Part shown: one piece after another, positions 22,120 through 33,912 of the stretch
Layout of the letters: every line of letters begins with the position of its first letter
Position numbering within the stretch: position 1 is the stretch's first letter
NCBI RefSeq assembly: GCF_963576615.1
Contig: NC_088711.1
Coordinates: forward strand, 57,392,248-57,456,247
Direction of reading: 5' to 3'
DNA from: Watersipora subatra
Taxonomy: Eukaryota > Bryozoa > Gymnolaemata > Cheilostomatida > Watersiporidae
DNA: 64,000 nt
Notes under the pieces: model-generated
What the model saw: only the letters and a program-made list of their open reading frames with translations
The model's database searches: none
What the model was told of the DNA's origin: nothing
Translations under genes and position numbers: made by a program

Positions 22120-25100
22120 ATGTCAAATTCTTCGGATGGAGCCCATGCACCGCCTCAATGGCAAGGACAACAAGGCGGCTATCCTCCGCAACAGCAACCA
22201 AACTATGGAAATGGCCAACCTGATTACACATCCCAACCTGTTGCTTCTCAACCTCAAGGTCAGCCTCAAGGTCAGCCTCAAGGTAGGCCGCAAGGTCAGC
22301 CAGAAGGTGGCGCACCAGCTGAATCTGAAAGTGATGATGATGAAAACTCACCACCTGACACACCTACACGTAGGTTATTAAAACACAATTTAAAAAATCT
22401 TTTATGTTTACCACTTAATACCTCAACCATTTAAATAAAAAACAAATAAAGCTGCAAGCACTTTCTTCATTTTATATAAATGAGTTTTATTTTAGACTTT
22501 TGAATTTTGCATGAGAAAGGAATAAATCATTTTAATTAATATATTTATCCACAGTGAGAATAAACAACATATGAAAGAAAGTGATAACTATCATTAATAG
22601 TGCTAACAACAGCAACAGCTAGGCCTTGCTCAAAATGTTTTTTTGTTTATTGGACTGTTGATACAAATTGAGTTTGACATCACTACTGAACTATCACTAA
22701 GTGAACTAACTGCTAGTAAGAACTAATACTTATAATGATGCAACTCAATAGGGCTGACGTTAACTCATTTATTTTAGGAGTTGTCACATTTTAATGAATA
22801 GACAACTCCCAAACCTAAGTTTTCTCAACTTTCATTGCTCTCAAACAACATTGATAATAGATTAATTTATTAGTATACTATTAAACTATTATGATTATTT
22901 TACATTACTATTATATATGTAATATATTTACGTTATTATTATATATTACTATTAAGCTTCATTATTATACTATTCAAAGTATGCTGTTCATCGATAGATG
23001 GGATTTTCAGCTTCAGATCTTACATATCAAGTTCAGAGTTATCTATCCACACTAGCAAACTGTTTTCAGACTGCTTTATAACGTGTTTACGTGGTTAAGG
23101 ATGGTTGTTCGCTGCCATATACGAACATATATATCCCATGAACACATACACTATATGCCCTGCAAAAACATGCTGACATAATATATATATCTGCAGAGAT
23201 TTATGTTTTTTCTATATGTAATTATGTACATTAATTGAACAATTTCAAGAGTTTAGTGCAAACTTACTAGAACATCATTTGTAATGCAGGATATTTCTCA
23301 AAATAAAATATCCAAATGGTCGTTATAAATATGTGCATAACATAATTCCAAAAAGTAGCTATTCACATTTGGCTTTTTATTTTCTGATCACCAGTTAGCC
23401 CAAGATGTCGGTCTACTTACCATAAAGGCATTTTTAACTGATGCATATTTATGCAAAAAAAATCTAAGTTTTTGTAGACTTAATGCCCTTTCATTCTACA
23501 AGTAATACCAGAAAAATAGCATTTGAACTCCTGCCTTTGAAAGACACTACTTCACAAGAGTTGATAACTCTTAATTTGAAACAGTTCCTACAAGCTGGGT
23601 GCCTTTTTTATGGGATGCACAACTCCAAAGTGAGATCATTTAAAATCTGCTTTTGGTGTAATAGATCTACAGAATGCTGCGACCTGTTGGTAAGTGTCAC
23701 AAGCACTTGAGTTGAAGCAATTATCTGCTTTTTAATTCAATTTTAGCCGAAGGAGCTGATGCTCCAAAAGATGTAAAAAATTACAAGCCGACGGATTCAT
23801 CAGATCTGCAGCTGTATGATGGATATGAGAATGTATCTTTTGAAGATAAGGGCTTTCTAGCTCCTCCTCCCCCAACATATGAAGTAGCGCAGGCACCTAG
23901 TATGGAATTTGGGAAGTAAGTTCTAAAGCCTATGTCAATGTTCTGAATAAAAGGAATAGATTCACTATGCCAGGTTGACCCCAAATATTGACCTTGAACC
24001 TTTCTGAAACGCAGAGTAATAGTTATTTGTTCATAATACTCTCACATACTCACTTGATCTTTATGATGAGAAAGTGTCTTTTCAATACACAGAGCGGGTG
24101 ATATCACCATGGATGAAGCCAGAGCAGCCCTCCTTGAGTATGTTTCTCAACATTGCTGCTATGGTAAAGGAGCTGCTGAAGAAATGGGTTTCACACAAAT
24201 ACTCCCAAGCAACGCATTACATGTAAGAACGCTTTGTCTTTTACAAATGACGGTTACTAATTACATTGTACTTGTATTTAACTATCAATATATATTTAAT
24301 AGTTTTATAATATTACCCTACATGATGACATTAATTGATGGATTTAAAAATTTGCAAATTCGTGGGCAGACAATTCCGTGAGTGGTTAAAATCAGCGAGT
24401 AATTAGTTGGTGGCTTTTTGGTTTTAAAACATGGAGAATAACTACCTAAAATTAAAAGCTAGTTGCCAGGAGTAATCAGTAAACATAGCTGAGTTCCAAA
24501 CTGTTTTGTAACCATCGGAGGGGGTTAGAGTTTAGCCCTTTTCCAACGCATCACAATTCTATACAAAATTATTTAAGGTTTTCACAAGTTATTCAGAATT
24601 CAGCATGGTGCCGTCATCTCACAAGTCGCTTTTGCAGTTTTTCTAAAGTTAATGACAATGATGATTCTGATTTAGGTATTATGGTATGTATATGATTTGA
24701 TTTGCAGATACGTTTACAAACAGAACAAAAAAGTCAAATAGAAAGTTAAACACGCGCTAAACGCTTGTGAATGATCTGCACTGTATTATTAGCCAGTCTC
24801 ACAGATTAATTTATTTGCGTACGTGTTCCTCTGTGAATAAAATAATCAGCAAAAATGCATGAAAAGACAATTTCCCTAAAATATAACTTTATGAATAATA
24901 TTGTCCTGTAGGGTAGTATATAATTATTATAAATTGTATAGTTATATGTATTTTGCAAATTAAACATATATGAATTTTGAACTATTAGGTGTTACATTAG
25001 CAAAATACAAGTCTTAAGATATTTTCTGAAATGTGCTAACATATTTGAACAGAGCGAGACAACCCTTCACTGCGAGCAAGCTATAACAATAATAAAAGCA

Positions 25101-28100
25101 AACAATGGATATCATAGAATAACAAATGTTGAAGTTTTAATTATACTTTAATTTTATTTAGTACATCCTAGAAACATTCGGGGAAGCGAGAAGCACTGCT
25201 CGAACTCAAGTACCATATCGAGGGGAGATGATTGACGGGCCACAGAATGGGCCACCGCCAAGACCATGGGACATGCCATGCCATCCTGTTAATCAGTTTG
25301 AAAATGAAGTCTGTAAAATACCCGTTCCACATACAGAAGAAGTCAGGGTAAGAGCTGCAATGATGCCAAGAGTTTCTGAATTATTGCCTAAACATAAGCC
25401 TTTATGCATATTGACCATGTACCAAAAGGAAAAGCTTTGAGACGGCCTAGTTTTATGTCATTATATGCAATGCACATTCCTCAGTTCTACTTTCATAGTG
25501 TCTCTCTAGTATTCATTCGAGAGTTAACATGTGTGTGGACACAGTCACAGGAAATATCTTTCTGCTACAAAAAACGTTATTATTATTATTGTTATTATTA
25601 TTATACGTATTTGGCTGCAAGTTTTGATACCAAACTTTTAAAACAGCAGCAAGTCAGTGAATAGTTCAGAGTTCAATGAGACATTACAGTAACAACAAAA
25701 TTAATAATACAAAAATTGGTTAAAAAGACAAAAATCCAAGTCACCCATAAAAATCACAATGACATTGAAAATTTCACACTTTAAAATTTTTTCAGTTAAA
25801 ATAACTTTTAAAATAAAAAAAGATCTTTGTATCAAAATTGAATCCTGCCAATTGCAGCGTTTTGAGGCAAACGTCAGGAGAAAGATGGGTAAACTTTGTG
25901 TTTTATTGGTTTGTTCGACTTTGAATTACAAATATATCCAGTTTTTCTTTGTCAAATCTTTTAAAAAGTAGCTTAAATTAAAATAATTATATCAGATTAT
26001 TATAACTTAAAAAACATTAGAGTGCAGCTAACTCCATATGAATAGTTGAGCTTATTTGATCAAAGGAACCAGCGCAGGTTTGCTACCAGCATCAGCGATG
26101 ATTGTGTATATGTAGTCTTTTTGCAGACATGTGGAAGATGTGGTGGGCGTGGCATGGTACGGTGTGGATCATGTCATGGCAGAGGAAGAAAAAGGTGTAA
26201 CTCATGCCGTGGAAGTGGTCGCACAACACGCTTCCACAACGGAGAGAGAGTGGTTCAAACGTGCAACTGGTGCCGTAAGTACCTTCTATTCCACCAGTTT
26301 CCAAGTTGATAGCTGACCATATACTTGTAGCCTTGGGATAGAAAGTATCACGGGTTGGTTGTTAGTACCTCCCATAATCATTGTCACTACCGCTATGATA
26401 GTCTCTGCTTACTATCACGTATACTGATTACTAGTCAATGTATGATTTGTTGACAGATGGATCAGGACGCAGACAATGTATTCGTTGTCACGGACATGGC
26501 CGGGTCACGTGTGGTCAATGTGATGGTCAAGGACGGGTTAAAAACTTCATTATGCTAACAGTTACCTTGTGAGTTAGCATTTTAAAGTGCTTGAGATTTT
26601 CCAACTTTTTCTCATACAATTACCTCTAAATGAGGCATAAATAGTCACTGATAAAGATATTTTTAACTTGAAACTTTATTTCTGTTTGTTTTGAAGTACA
26701 AATCATATGACTGATTATATCTTGGAAGAAACTGATCTCCCAGACCACCTAGTCAGGAATGTCCAGGGAGAGGAACTGTTCCGCCAAGTTTCACCACAGG
26801 TTTGTTCTGGTAAAGTACCTTGGTAAAGGCCTGCTTTTTCTTGATTAAAATTGCACTCATTGCAAATCTACATCATATTCCTGCATATATTATTCCAATG
26901 AATGATCTTTCTAAATCTTTGCATCTTCTAACTCTGCCTATACTAAATTTACAGGTTCCAAACTCATTTCAACTTATGTGATATGAACAAATTGCATACA
27001 ATCACTAACAATTATTTGGAAAATGTCATTGCCAGCTGCTTTAACAATCTTCCACCAAATATCCGTTCTCTTAGCAGAGAAAGGCATTTTAAACACTATT
27101 TGTCAACCTATCTATTAAATTTTAATGGCTAACTGTTGCTTTTTTTTGTTTGTTCCTGTTTTACTATCGTTGTATAGCCTAATTTGAAAAACATTTTAAT
27201 TTTAGAAATGAAGTTATTGCCAATAAAGTACTATATATAATTATACATGTAGATATATTAGAATTTGGTCACCTTATGCGTAGAAAAAAGCATGCTTGTG
27301 TCAACCCCGAGAGCAGGATAAGCTTTGATTACCTGATTTTAAAGAAACTGCATCGGTGCTGTGTGAATAAATGATGTGAAGTGATAAGGAGTGGCTGCAC
27401 ACGCCGACAAAATGCATCATTCGCGCAACCAATGTGGTGTCGATACCTCGAATCTAAATTGAACATGCAGAGAAAAAATTAACACTAATGAGATGGCTTA
27501 AAAATTTTGATTCCCAATGAACGTTTTATTCATTTCCAATGCATGTTTTGGACTTGATTTTTGCATTAATTGCATGATTTGATTTTTATGGAGTTTTACT
27601 TTTGAAAAGCAGGGGTTCACACAAGCAACTATTTATATATGAACATGAACGTGCTCAGTTGTAACGGAAGGCTACTGGTATAAATTAGAATTGTCCATGA
27701 AACGTTTCAGATGATTTTCTCAGTAATGGACATCATTGAAACAAAAAAAAATTTTCTGATTTGATTTAATGAATTGAAAATGTTTTTTGTACTTGGCAGG
27801 TGATTGAATAACACTAGAGTGAAATCCGGCGCATGATGCCATGGCTTTTATTTGACGGAGGCCAATTGAAATTGGTTAATTCATTTGTGAATGTGATATG
27901 CCATTTAGTAGCTTCAGTGTGTGTAGCCTTGCAAATATCTAGGAAAAACATCCTACTGTACAGCTTCTATTCTGTTTGCAAATAATATATTTATGAAAAC
28001 AAAATATATTTTCTACAGCCATTCATGAACTTTATGGAAATACGACTAAACTATGCCTAGTCCTTATATAAAATCTCTGATTTGCAGGTGCATCCAATAA

Positions 28101-28854
28101 CAACATTCCCCATGAAGCAGGTAAATGATAACTCGATACGTCTGATAGAAGCTGCCAAACGTTCCTATCCCAATGAGCGACAGCTAAATCAGGTGGGTGA
28201 CAAGTGTGAGGCAGGTGAGTGCAGTGAATATTGTATTTGCTGTAGACGAGTAAGAGTGTCAGACTCGTAATACTACTAGTGGGCCACAATTGCTCAAGTT
28301 ATAATAAAAGTGGCAGTGGAAATGAATGGGCAAGAGTTTGGGTTAAACAAGATTGAATGAACGCGATGCGGTGTTTACCATACGATATACTTAAACGTGC
28401 AACAAGCGTCGACTCTTTATAAGCAAGTGTAGACAAATCTTACCACAACATCTATACTTGATGTGTACATTACATTGTTTACAAAAAATGAGGCCAAATC
28501 TCAGGTTACTAAATGTCTCTTCAACTACATAAACCGGCATATTACACCAAGCGGTTGCTATCATAGGAAGAAACCATCTTCAATGTTATGTTTAACATAA
28601 GTTACATGGTCTATTTAAGCGACATCGCTGTCTCTCAGCCTGCATAAACAAACGAAAAGTAATTACATTGAGATTAACCATTTGATTGTATTTTGTAAAT
28701 GTTGCAGAGGCAGCTATTGAGAGCAGTGCCCATCACCCAAGTAGAATATGTATTTGAAGACTCTAAAGGAGTGTTTTGGGTTTATGGAATGCAACGAGCA
28801 GTCCACGCCCCTGACTACCCACAACAGTGCTGCTGGGGCTGTAACATTCTCTAA
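22120..28854 (+). CDS. SSUH2: SSUH2-like protein, copy 2 (9 coding exons, 449 aa)
   Basis: Coding exons: 22120-22369, 23747-23915, 24093-24222, 25162-25347, 26127-26274, 26457-26568, 26697-26799, 28088-28192, 28708-28854 (stop TAA). Splice phases are identical to copy 1. Residues 1-83 are Gln/Pro/Gly-rich with QPQGQPQG repeats and one GGYPPQQQ, then an acidic stretch (SESDDDE). Residues 247-320 carry six CxxCxGxG motifs (CGRCGGRG, CGSCHGRG, CNSCRGSG, CNWCHGSG, CIRCHGHG, CGQCDGQG). The C-terminal domain ends QQCCWGC-N-I-L, a CaaX-like box after a Cys cluster. The family and its likely role are as for copy 1. An in-frame ATG at 22093 would add 9 residues; I prefer 22120 because a splice acceptor ends at 22107 and copy 1 begins at the same point relative to its acceptor. 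AATAAA at 29193 is a good polyadenylation signal. Confidence 0.92.
26852..27261 (+). mobile_element. LINE 3' end (5'-truncated non-LTR retrotransposon) in copy 2 intron 7
   Basis: About 410 bp are present here and absent from the matching intron of copy 3, where GATTAAAATTTGG runs on directly (about 59763-59775). One frame ends with NNLPPNIRSLSRERHFKHYL followed by STYLLNFNG and a stop. The NxLPxxIR...FKxxLxxYLL pattern is common at the C-terminus of LINE ORF2 proteins. A short 3' tail with AATAAAGTACTATATA follows. The reverse transcriptase itself is missing, as expected for 5' truncation. The clade cannot be assigned. Confidence 0.6.
28201..28485. other. About 285 bp present in copy 2 intron 8 but not in copy 3
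   Basis: Copy 3 reads GTGGGTGA then AAAATGAGGCC (60636-60654), whereas copy 2 has about 285 extra bases between these words. I cannot tell whether this is an insertion here or a deletion in copy 3, and I see no clear transposon ends. Confidence 0.5.
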
Positions 28855-29192
28855 ACTACCTTAGGAGTTGTCTTCAACCAGCTCAGTGCTAATACATATG
28901 GCCACATATCGGCAACACAGGAACTCTTGATGTAATTTCAGTTATTTGTAAACTGCGCTGGTTTATGCCATACAGGATCAAGCCTCCAAACAGTCTCTTT
29001 TATCTTGTCCAAACAGTCTTGTTTGTCTGTATCACCACAAGTAACATTTTTAAAACTATTTTCATACACAGATTTATATTTTTCATCTGTGCTACCTTCT
29101 TCAATTCTGCTACATCAATCTCTAAATATTTTATTAAGGAACTAAGCCTTAAGATGCCGTTGAAGTATTCAATATTATGAAAAATTTTTCAA

Positions 29193-29198
29193 AATAAA
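29193..29198 (+). terminator. Polyadenylation signal AATAAA of copy 2
   Basis: AATAAAG lies about 340 bp after the copy 2 stop codon in otherwise conserved 3' flanking DNA. In the matching place copy 3 has AATAACG (about 62442). Confidence 0.55.
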
Positions 29199-29267
29199 GA
29201 TTGACTATTTTGCTGATACAAGTTTTAAATGAGTGTGTTTAAAAGTTTTACCTGAATTTACTGGATG

Positions 29268-29452
29268 AACGGCGCTGCCCGGGTAATAAAAAAGTTTTTG
29301 GACATAATTGTCCGCGTGAGAAGAATTGGCCTTCATCTCAGATATAGTAATTGAATCTTACGAAAACTATTTCTTAACAGGGGCATCGTAACGCGTGGCC
29401 GCATTGGTAAAATAATCAGCGTGCGCTATAGCCGGAATGACACACATACTGC
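29268..29452 (-). mobile_element. Helitron-like fragment
   Basis: The left edge (GGCGCTGCCCGGGTAATAAAAA) is the inverted 3' hairpin region of the same family as the next two entries but lacks the terminal CTAG. Its other end (TATAGCCGGAATGACACACATA) matches the inverted family 5' region. It is probably an older, truncated insertion that the next element landed beside. Confidence 0.5.
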
Positions 29453-29838
29453 TATATATATATTTCTCCGTGTTGGTATGTGTGTCCCTCCAGCTATAGC
29501 TATGAAACTTTTGGAATAAAGAATCCATACCAATGAAGATTTTATCACAGACCCTCTTGTTTGCCAGTCCGACACCGTACCAATTAGGCCACAAAGATTG
29601 ATTCGTTAGCTAACGATATAATTATGTTGGCATATGGGAGCAAATACCCAACGTCTTTGCGTACTACGCAGGGTGATTGTGTAACGTCGCGAAGACGAAT
29701 AGCTCTCATTAGTAAGCTTACTCAAGTTTTCCATTGGCAATGTGCCAGGCTATTAGCAAGTGACAGACAACTATCATTACTTCTCATTGTTTATAAGCTG
29801 AACTTGAATACCCGGGCAACACCGGGAAGCACAGCTAG
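29453..29838 (+). mobile_element. Non-autonomous Helitron, plus orientation
   Basis: The 3' end has a hairpin (ACCCGGGCAACACCGGGA) followed by AGCACAG and CTAG at 29835-29838, then T, which is the standard Helitron 3' structure. The 5' part (TATATATATATTTCTCCGTG, then TCCCTCCAGCTATAGCTAT) matches the element at 43704-44041, though its first bases lack a clear TC. No protein is encoded. Confidence 0.75.
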
Positions 29839-29869
29839 TTGAGAAATATATATATAGAAGATATAGATA

Positions 29870-30275
29870 CTAGCTGTGCTACCCGGTGTTGCCCGGGTAT
29901 TAAAAATCAGCTTATAAACCATGAGAGGTAATGAGAGTTGCCCACCACTTGCTATTAGCCTGGCACATTGCCAATGCATAATTTGAGTAGGCTACTAGTA
30001 AGAACTACCAGCTTCTAGTGACGTTAAGCAATCACCCTGCGTTGTGACATAAAGTGGTAGAGCATTTGCTCCCATATAGCGACATATATTGCCTGGAAAA
30101 TCCATTGAGCTCGTGTGGCTAACTTAGTAGGGCATTGGAATGGTGAATGGGAATGTCCGAGATCAAATCTTCTGCGATTCGAATTCGTTATTCAAAGATT
30201 GCAATAGCTATACCTGGACAACCACACATATACATAAACGTTGAAAAATAATTATATGCATGTAGCCTATATAGA
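29870..30275 (-). mobile_element. Non-autonomous Helitron, minus orientation
   Basis: Read on the minus strand it begins TCTATATAGGC (30275 downward), and ends with hairpin CCCGGGCAACACCGGG, TAGCACAG and CTAG (29870-29873). It lies head to head with the previous copy across a 31-bp AT-rich spacer. The flanking ATACGCAACAATC continues directly after unrelated bases in unit B (about 62530), so the whole cluster 29268-30275 is missing there. Confidence 0.75.
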
Positions 30276-30306
30276 TACGCAACAATCCAAATTGTGTCAG
30301 ACCATA

Positions 30307-30554
30307 CTGCCCTGAGCAAGCAAAACACCCTCTCTGACAATGTAGAAAATCAAAAGGTCCCAAGTTAAATAACTCCTTTGCTTTTGAATTTTCACAAAAA
30401 AATTTTTTCGGGAAACATTGTTGGAGGTCTATCCATAATAATTTAGAAAAAATAATTGAAATACTGCCAATGCTATAGCCGGGCTTAACTAAAACGTGTT
30501 TGTGCTCAACAATTTACAACAATCAAGATAGGGCGGTTTGCTTGCTCAGGGCAG
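30307..30554. mobile_element. Small MITE, 248 bp, downstream of copy 2
   Basis: Terminal inverted repeats CTGCCCTGAGCAAGCAAA and TTTGCTTGCTCAGGGCAG. CATA is present on both sides (30303-30306 and 30555-30558). Unit B lacks it (GACCATCATGCTGGTCTAC at about 62558-62576). Superfamily not assigned. Confidence 0.8.
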
Positions 30555-30850
30555 CATACTGGTCTACTTTGTTCAAAGTTGTGAAAAAATATTTATCTAG
30601 ATTAAGGTGAGGAAGCCAATTTCAAAAATATTTCTTACCAAAGACAATTTATAAATTAGAATCACACCAAAATGTTGTACTGAAATAATAACTAATTTTA
30701 CAAGCAAGACTACAACTGAGCCCTGCTTTATGACGGCCAGTTCAACTATTCCTCAAAAAGCTAGCCAAAAGACAATTTTGGCTGAGAATTGTCAGCCAAA
30801 TTACATTTGCTGCTATTATCATTTTAGAAATCTTAAAATGTACCAAGTCG

Positions 30851-31045
30851 CGATAGAGCGATATCAGAGCGATATCAGTATGATCAAAGTGATATTAGTA
30901 TGATCAGAGTGTTATCAGTATGATGAGAACGTTATCAGTACGATCAGAGCTTTATCGGTACGATCAGAGCATTGTCCGTACGATCAGAGCGTTGTTAGTA
31001 ATATTAGAGCAATATTAGTATGATTAGAGCGATATCAGTATGAAT
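30851..31045. repeat. 20-bp tandem repeat at the duplication junction
   Basis: About nine degenerate units of GATATCAGTATGATCAGAGC. It begins exactly where similarity to the copy 2/copy 3 downstream region stops and ends where similarity to copy 1 intron 6 begins. It is therefore the junction sequence between units A and B. Confidence 0.85.
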
Positions 31046-31764
31046 ACTGTAATATTACTAAGGAAAAGCACTAAACATTACTCATGTGGCTTTGTAGCAA
31101 GAACTATGTGACAGACTACATCCTTGAAGAGACGGCCATGCCTGATGAGCTCACTAGAGATGTGAGTGGAGTCGAGGTATTTAATCAGTATATGCCACAG
31201 GTATGTTCACTACTCTGTAACCTGACTGTAGCTGTTCTACTCACTATATGACTAACAGACACAGACTACACTCATATAGCTCTGTAGTTTCAGTACATAC
31301 AGTACTTATTGACAGGTGATGATTACTGAAGCATGTGAGACATGTAAGTGAGCTGGCGCCATAACAGGTGATGACAATGAGCTGGGAAACTGTCAGCTAA
31401 GAGCTATACAGTGAAAATTATTAGTTGTTTTAAGTGGAATTTGTACTTTGGCTGAGTTGCATGTCTTGGTTACTATTCATCTAATAAAATATTTATTGTT
31501 TTATAAATATTAATTATGTACTATTTTATTTAAAAAAGAGAATTTAGTTTGTGTTTTTTTATTATTTTGGCTTACTGTCTCTGATGTTAAAAGGTTAGAA
31601 GAGTCAGCTCCTTATTTAGATCCATTGACTTGTTAACTTAAGATTGAGGAGTTGCTTACTCTTTGCAATTTCAAGGAGTTGCTTACTCTTTGCAATTTCA
31701 AAGAGTTGCTTACTTTATCTTACACACCTTGTTGCTAGTGTGTAACAGTTCTTTAGTGCCTGTC

Positions 31765-32418
31765 CACTTATGCTGCTTTTGGTTGACACTTAGATTTTAT
31801 AGAATGTAAAAAAAGTGAAGACAGTGTTTAATTACTTATATTGTCATTTATAGCGGTGTTTTTCAACCTTTTTTGAGCCAGGACACGTTTTTACATTTAA
31901 AAAATTTTGCGACCCACCTCTAACCAAAAATATTACAAAATGACACTCTGAACAGTATATCTGATCACAATATAATTTCTCAACTTATTTATACTCAGTC
32001 ACTGTGAAAACCGGGCCTGTTTAGAAGAACACAAAGGCAATATCCTAGCACCCTTTATTTGAAGGCTATCTTTATTTTAAGGCCACTTATATTTGAGCGA
32101 CACTTTGACATTCATCACGCTAATTAGCAATCAAAGGTACCTAGTTAGGCATATTGTAATAAATGACCAGTCCGACTTCGATGGACTTTGAGTTTTGTGG
32201 GCCGGTATTAAATGCATTGACCATGCATCAAACACGTGAATAGACGCACTTAGATCGTGGTGCCTGGAGATTGAGCCTACTACATCGAGGCCTAGGCATT
32301 ATATTAAAATGTTCCTACCGCATAAGTTGTGTGTTAAAATTCCTCAGAGTACTACGAGAATGTACCTATAAACTTTGGCAAACACATCGAGCAGGCACGA
32401 ATCCGAAGATGCTAATCG
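31765..32418. other. Non-homologous insertion, left part: transposon-like, unassigned
   Basis: Alignment with copy 1 intron 7 is lost at about 31765 and returns at about 39715. GCGGTGTTTTTCAACCTTTT at 31852 looks like a hAT end, and GGGTTGAAAAATAGAACGCC at about 38755 might be its partner across the Gypsy insertion; this is weak. A frame of 84 codons at 32271-32525 runs into the duplicated 106-bp segment and matches no family I know. Confidence 0.35.
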
Positions 32419-32524
32419 ACAGGTTGTTCAAGGGATATGGACTTACCAACGCTCTAAACGGCTCTGAGAAAAACAAGATTCATCGTTTCAGGTCAGACGG
32501 CACGATTAAGACTGGACTGGAGTG
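32419..32524. repeat. 106-bp direct repeat, copy 1 (second copy at 33913-34018)
   Basis: ACAGGTTGTTCAAGGGATAT and the next 86 bases recur at 33913-34018 with one visible difference (GATTC versus GATCC). The pair flanks 1.4 kb containing the 95-bp satellite. They could be the edges of an insertion into an older element or a template-switch duplication; they lack LTR-type TG...CA ends. Confidence 0.85.
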
Positions 32525-32589
32525 AAGAAAACTCGCAAGAGTGGGTTGGGACAACCCCTAGCTCTAGTTCTCTGAGCTTTAACCAACGC

Positions 32590-32990
32590 TACAACCTGCT
32601 GAACCCAACAGGAGGGAGCTGAAACCAACTCATTTATGCTCTGCTGAACCCAACAGAGTGCGCTGAACCCAACGCTGCTGACTGTACAACCTGCTGAAAC
32701 CAACAGGAGGGAGCTGAACCCAACTCACTTCCGTTCTGCTGAAACCAACAGAGTGCGCTGAAACCAACGCTGCCAACTGTACAACCTGCCGAACCCAACA
32801 GGAGGGAGCTGAAACCAACTCACTTGTGCTCTGCTGAACCCAACAGAGTGCGCTGAACCCAGCGCTGCTGACTGTACAACCTGCTGAAACCAACAGGAGG
32901 GAGCTGAACCCAACTCACTTCCGTTCTGCTGAAACCAACAGAGTGCGCCGAAACCAACGCTGTAACCTGCTGAAACCAACAGGAGAGAAC
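32590..32990. repeat. 95-bp tandem repeat, about 4 copies, with internal subrepeats
   Basis: ACAACCTG recurs at 32591, 32686, 32781 and 32876, a constant 95-bp step; a shortened unit follows at 32963. Inside each unit the phrase GCTGAACCCAACAGAG or GCTGAAACCAACAGGAG repeats four or five times. The minus-strand frames here (rich in Trp, Val, Ser) are repeat artefacts. Confidence 0.9.
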
Positions 32991-32999
32991 ACAACTCTT

Positions 33000-33912
33000 G
33001 TAAGGATAATTATTTAATTATCCTATTTATTTGTAGTCATTTTGTGTGAGCTTGCTGTTAGTGACGATTATAAACGATATTCCTCCAACAATAACGACTT
33101 TATTATAGTAATACTAATCATGCAACCAATTCAAGAGTCACACCCAAGCTGAACTGCCTAAAAATTAGTGGCAGTATTTATATTACATAAGCGATTGGCC
33201 TAGAGATTGACGGTTATCGTTCAAACCGACCAATCATATAGTCTTGCTGACTGCCGAGTTTCTAAGAATTTTCACATACAGAACAATAAAAAATTATTGC
33301 TAGACAATGAGCCATTATAGCATAACAATCTAAACACTAACAAAAAGCCCAGGAAATTCTACATATACTGGGTAGCGAACAGTAAGTGTAAAAAAACATT
33401 AAGACATATTTCGATAACGAAAAGGGCTAATTACAAAATCTTATCTCGAGAAAACGTAGAACAAAAACGGAAACAATATTGTTTAAGTAATCTTAAACCA
33501 CTAACAATCAATTATAACAGAAACTTAGAATATTTTGACATGTAACCATGAACATAAAAAATGTCTTCCAATGAGTGAACGGTAAGAAATAAATTATAAA
33601 AGATTGTTCACTGCGTAAAAGCCTTAATAAATGGCGTCTGTTATCTTTTCTAGGTCAACCACTATCCCAGAAGTCTCTTCTCTATATACGGTATATATAT
33701 TGGCTAAGTCACCTTTTCCCTTTGATCAGTTCACCATGTTTTTCTGCGACGGGTGTACGGAGCGCCTTGATGAGCCTGACGTCCATGGGACCGATAGCAT
33801 CCAAATAAGACAACTCTTCGGGGTTATTCCCCCCACAGTCTTTTTCATGGCCACCACTCCTTTCATAGAGTTTGTTCTTTAGAATATCTCGCTTTATTTT
33901 TACGTTTACAAC
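33000..33912. other. Unassigned insertion sequence, possible decayed coding segment on the minus strand
   Basis: At 33893-33650 on the minus strand, codon-like sequence reads LDAIGPMDVRLIKALRTPVA in one frame, stops at TGA near 33713, and resumes with a one-base shift (IYTVYREETSGIVVDLEKI). The plus strand also has an 83-codon frame at 33631-33882. I recognise neither. A decayed transposon protein is the most likely source. Confidence 0.3.

Larger units (their letters stand above)
14825..30850. repeat. Segmental duplication, unit A (about 16 kb)
   Basis: From about 14825 the sequence matches 31035 onward: exon 7 of copy 1 and flanking intron, exons 8 and 9, the intergenic region, all of copy 2 and its downstream DNA. 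The match ends at 30841-30850 (TACCAAGTCG), whose partner is at about 62825-62836 (TGTAACAAGTCA). Gene order and orientation are the same in both units, so this is a direct tandem duplication. Several introns and intergenic stretches align almost base for base (for example 18940-19200 with 41670-41950). Confidence 0.9.

Noticed and set aside
29367-29979. Short frames on both strands downstream of copy 2
   Set aside because: They lie inside Helitron-like insertions absent from unit B.
32506-32994. Minus-strand Trp/Val/Ser-rich frames
   Set aside because: Translation of the 95-bp satellite; no start context or domain.
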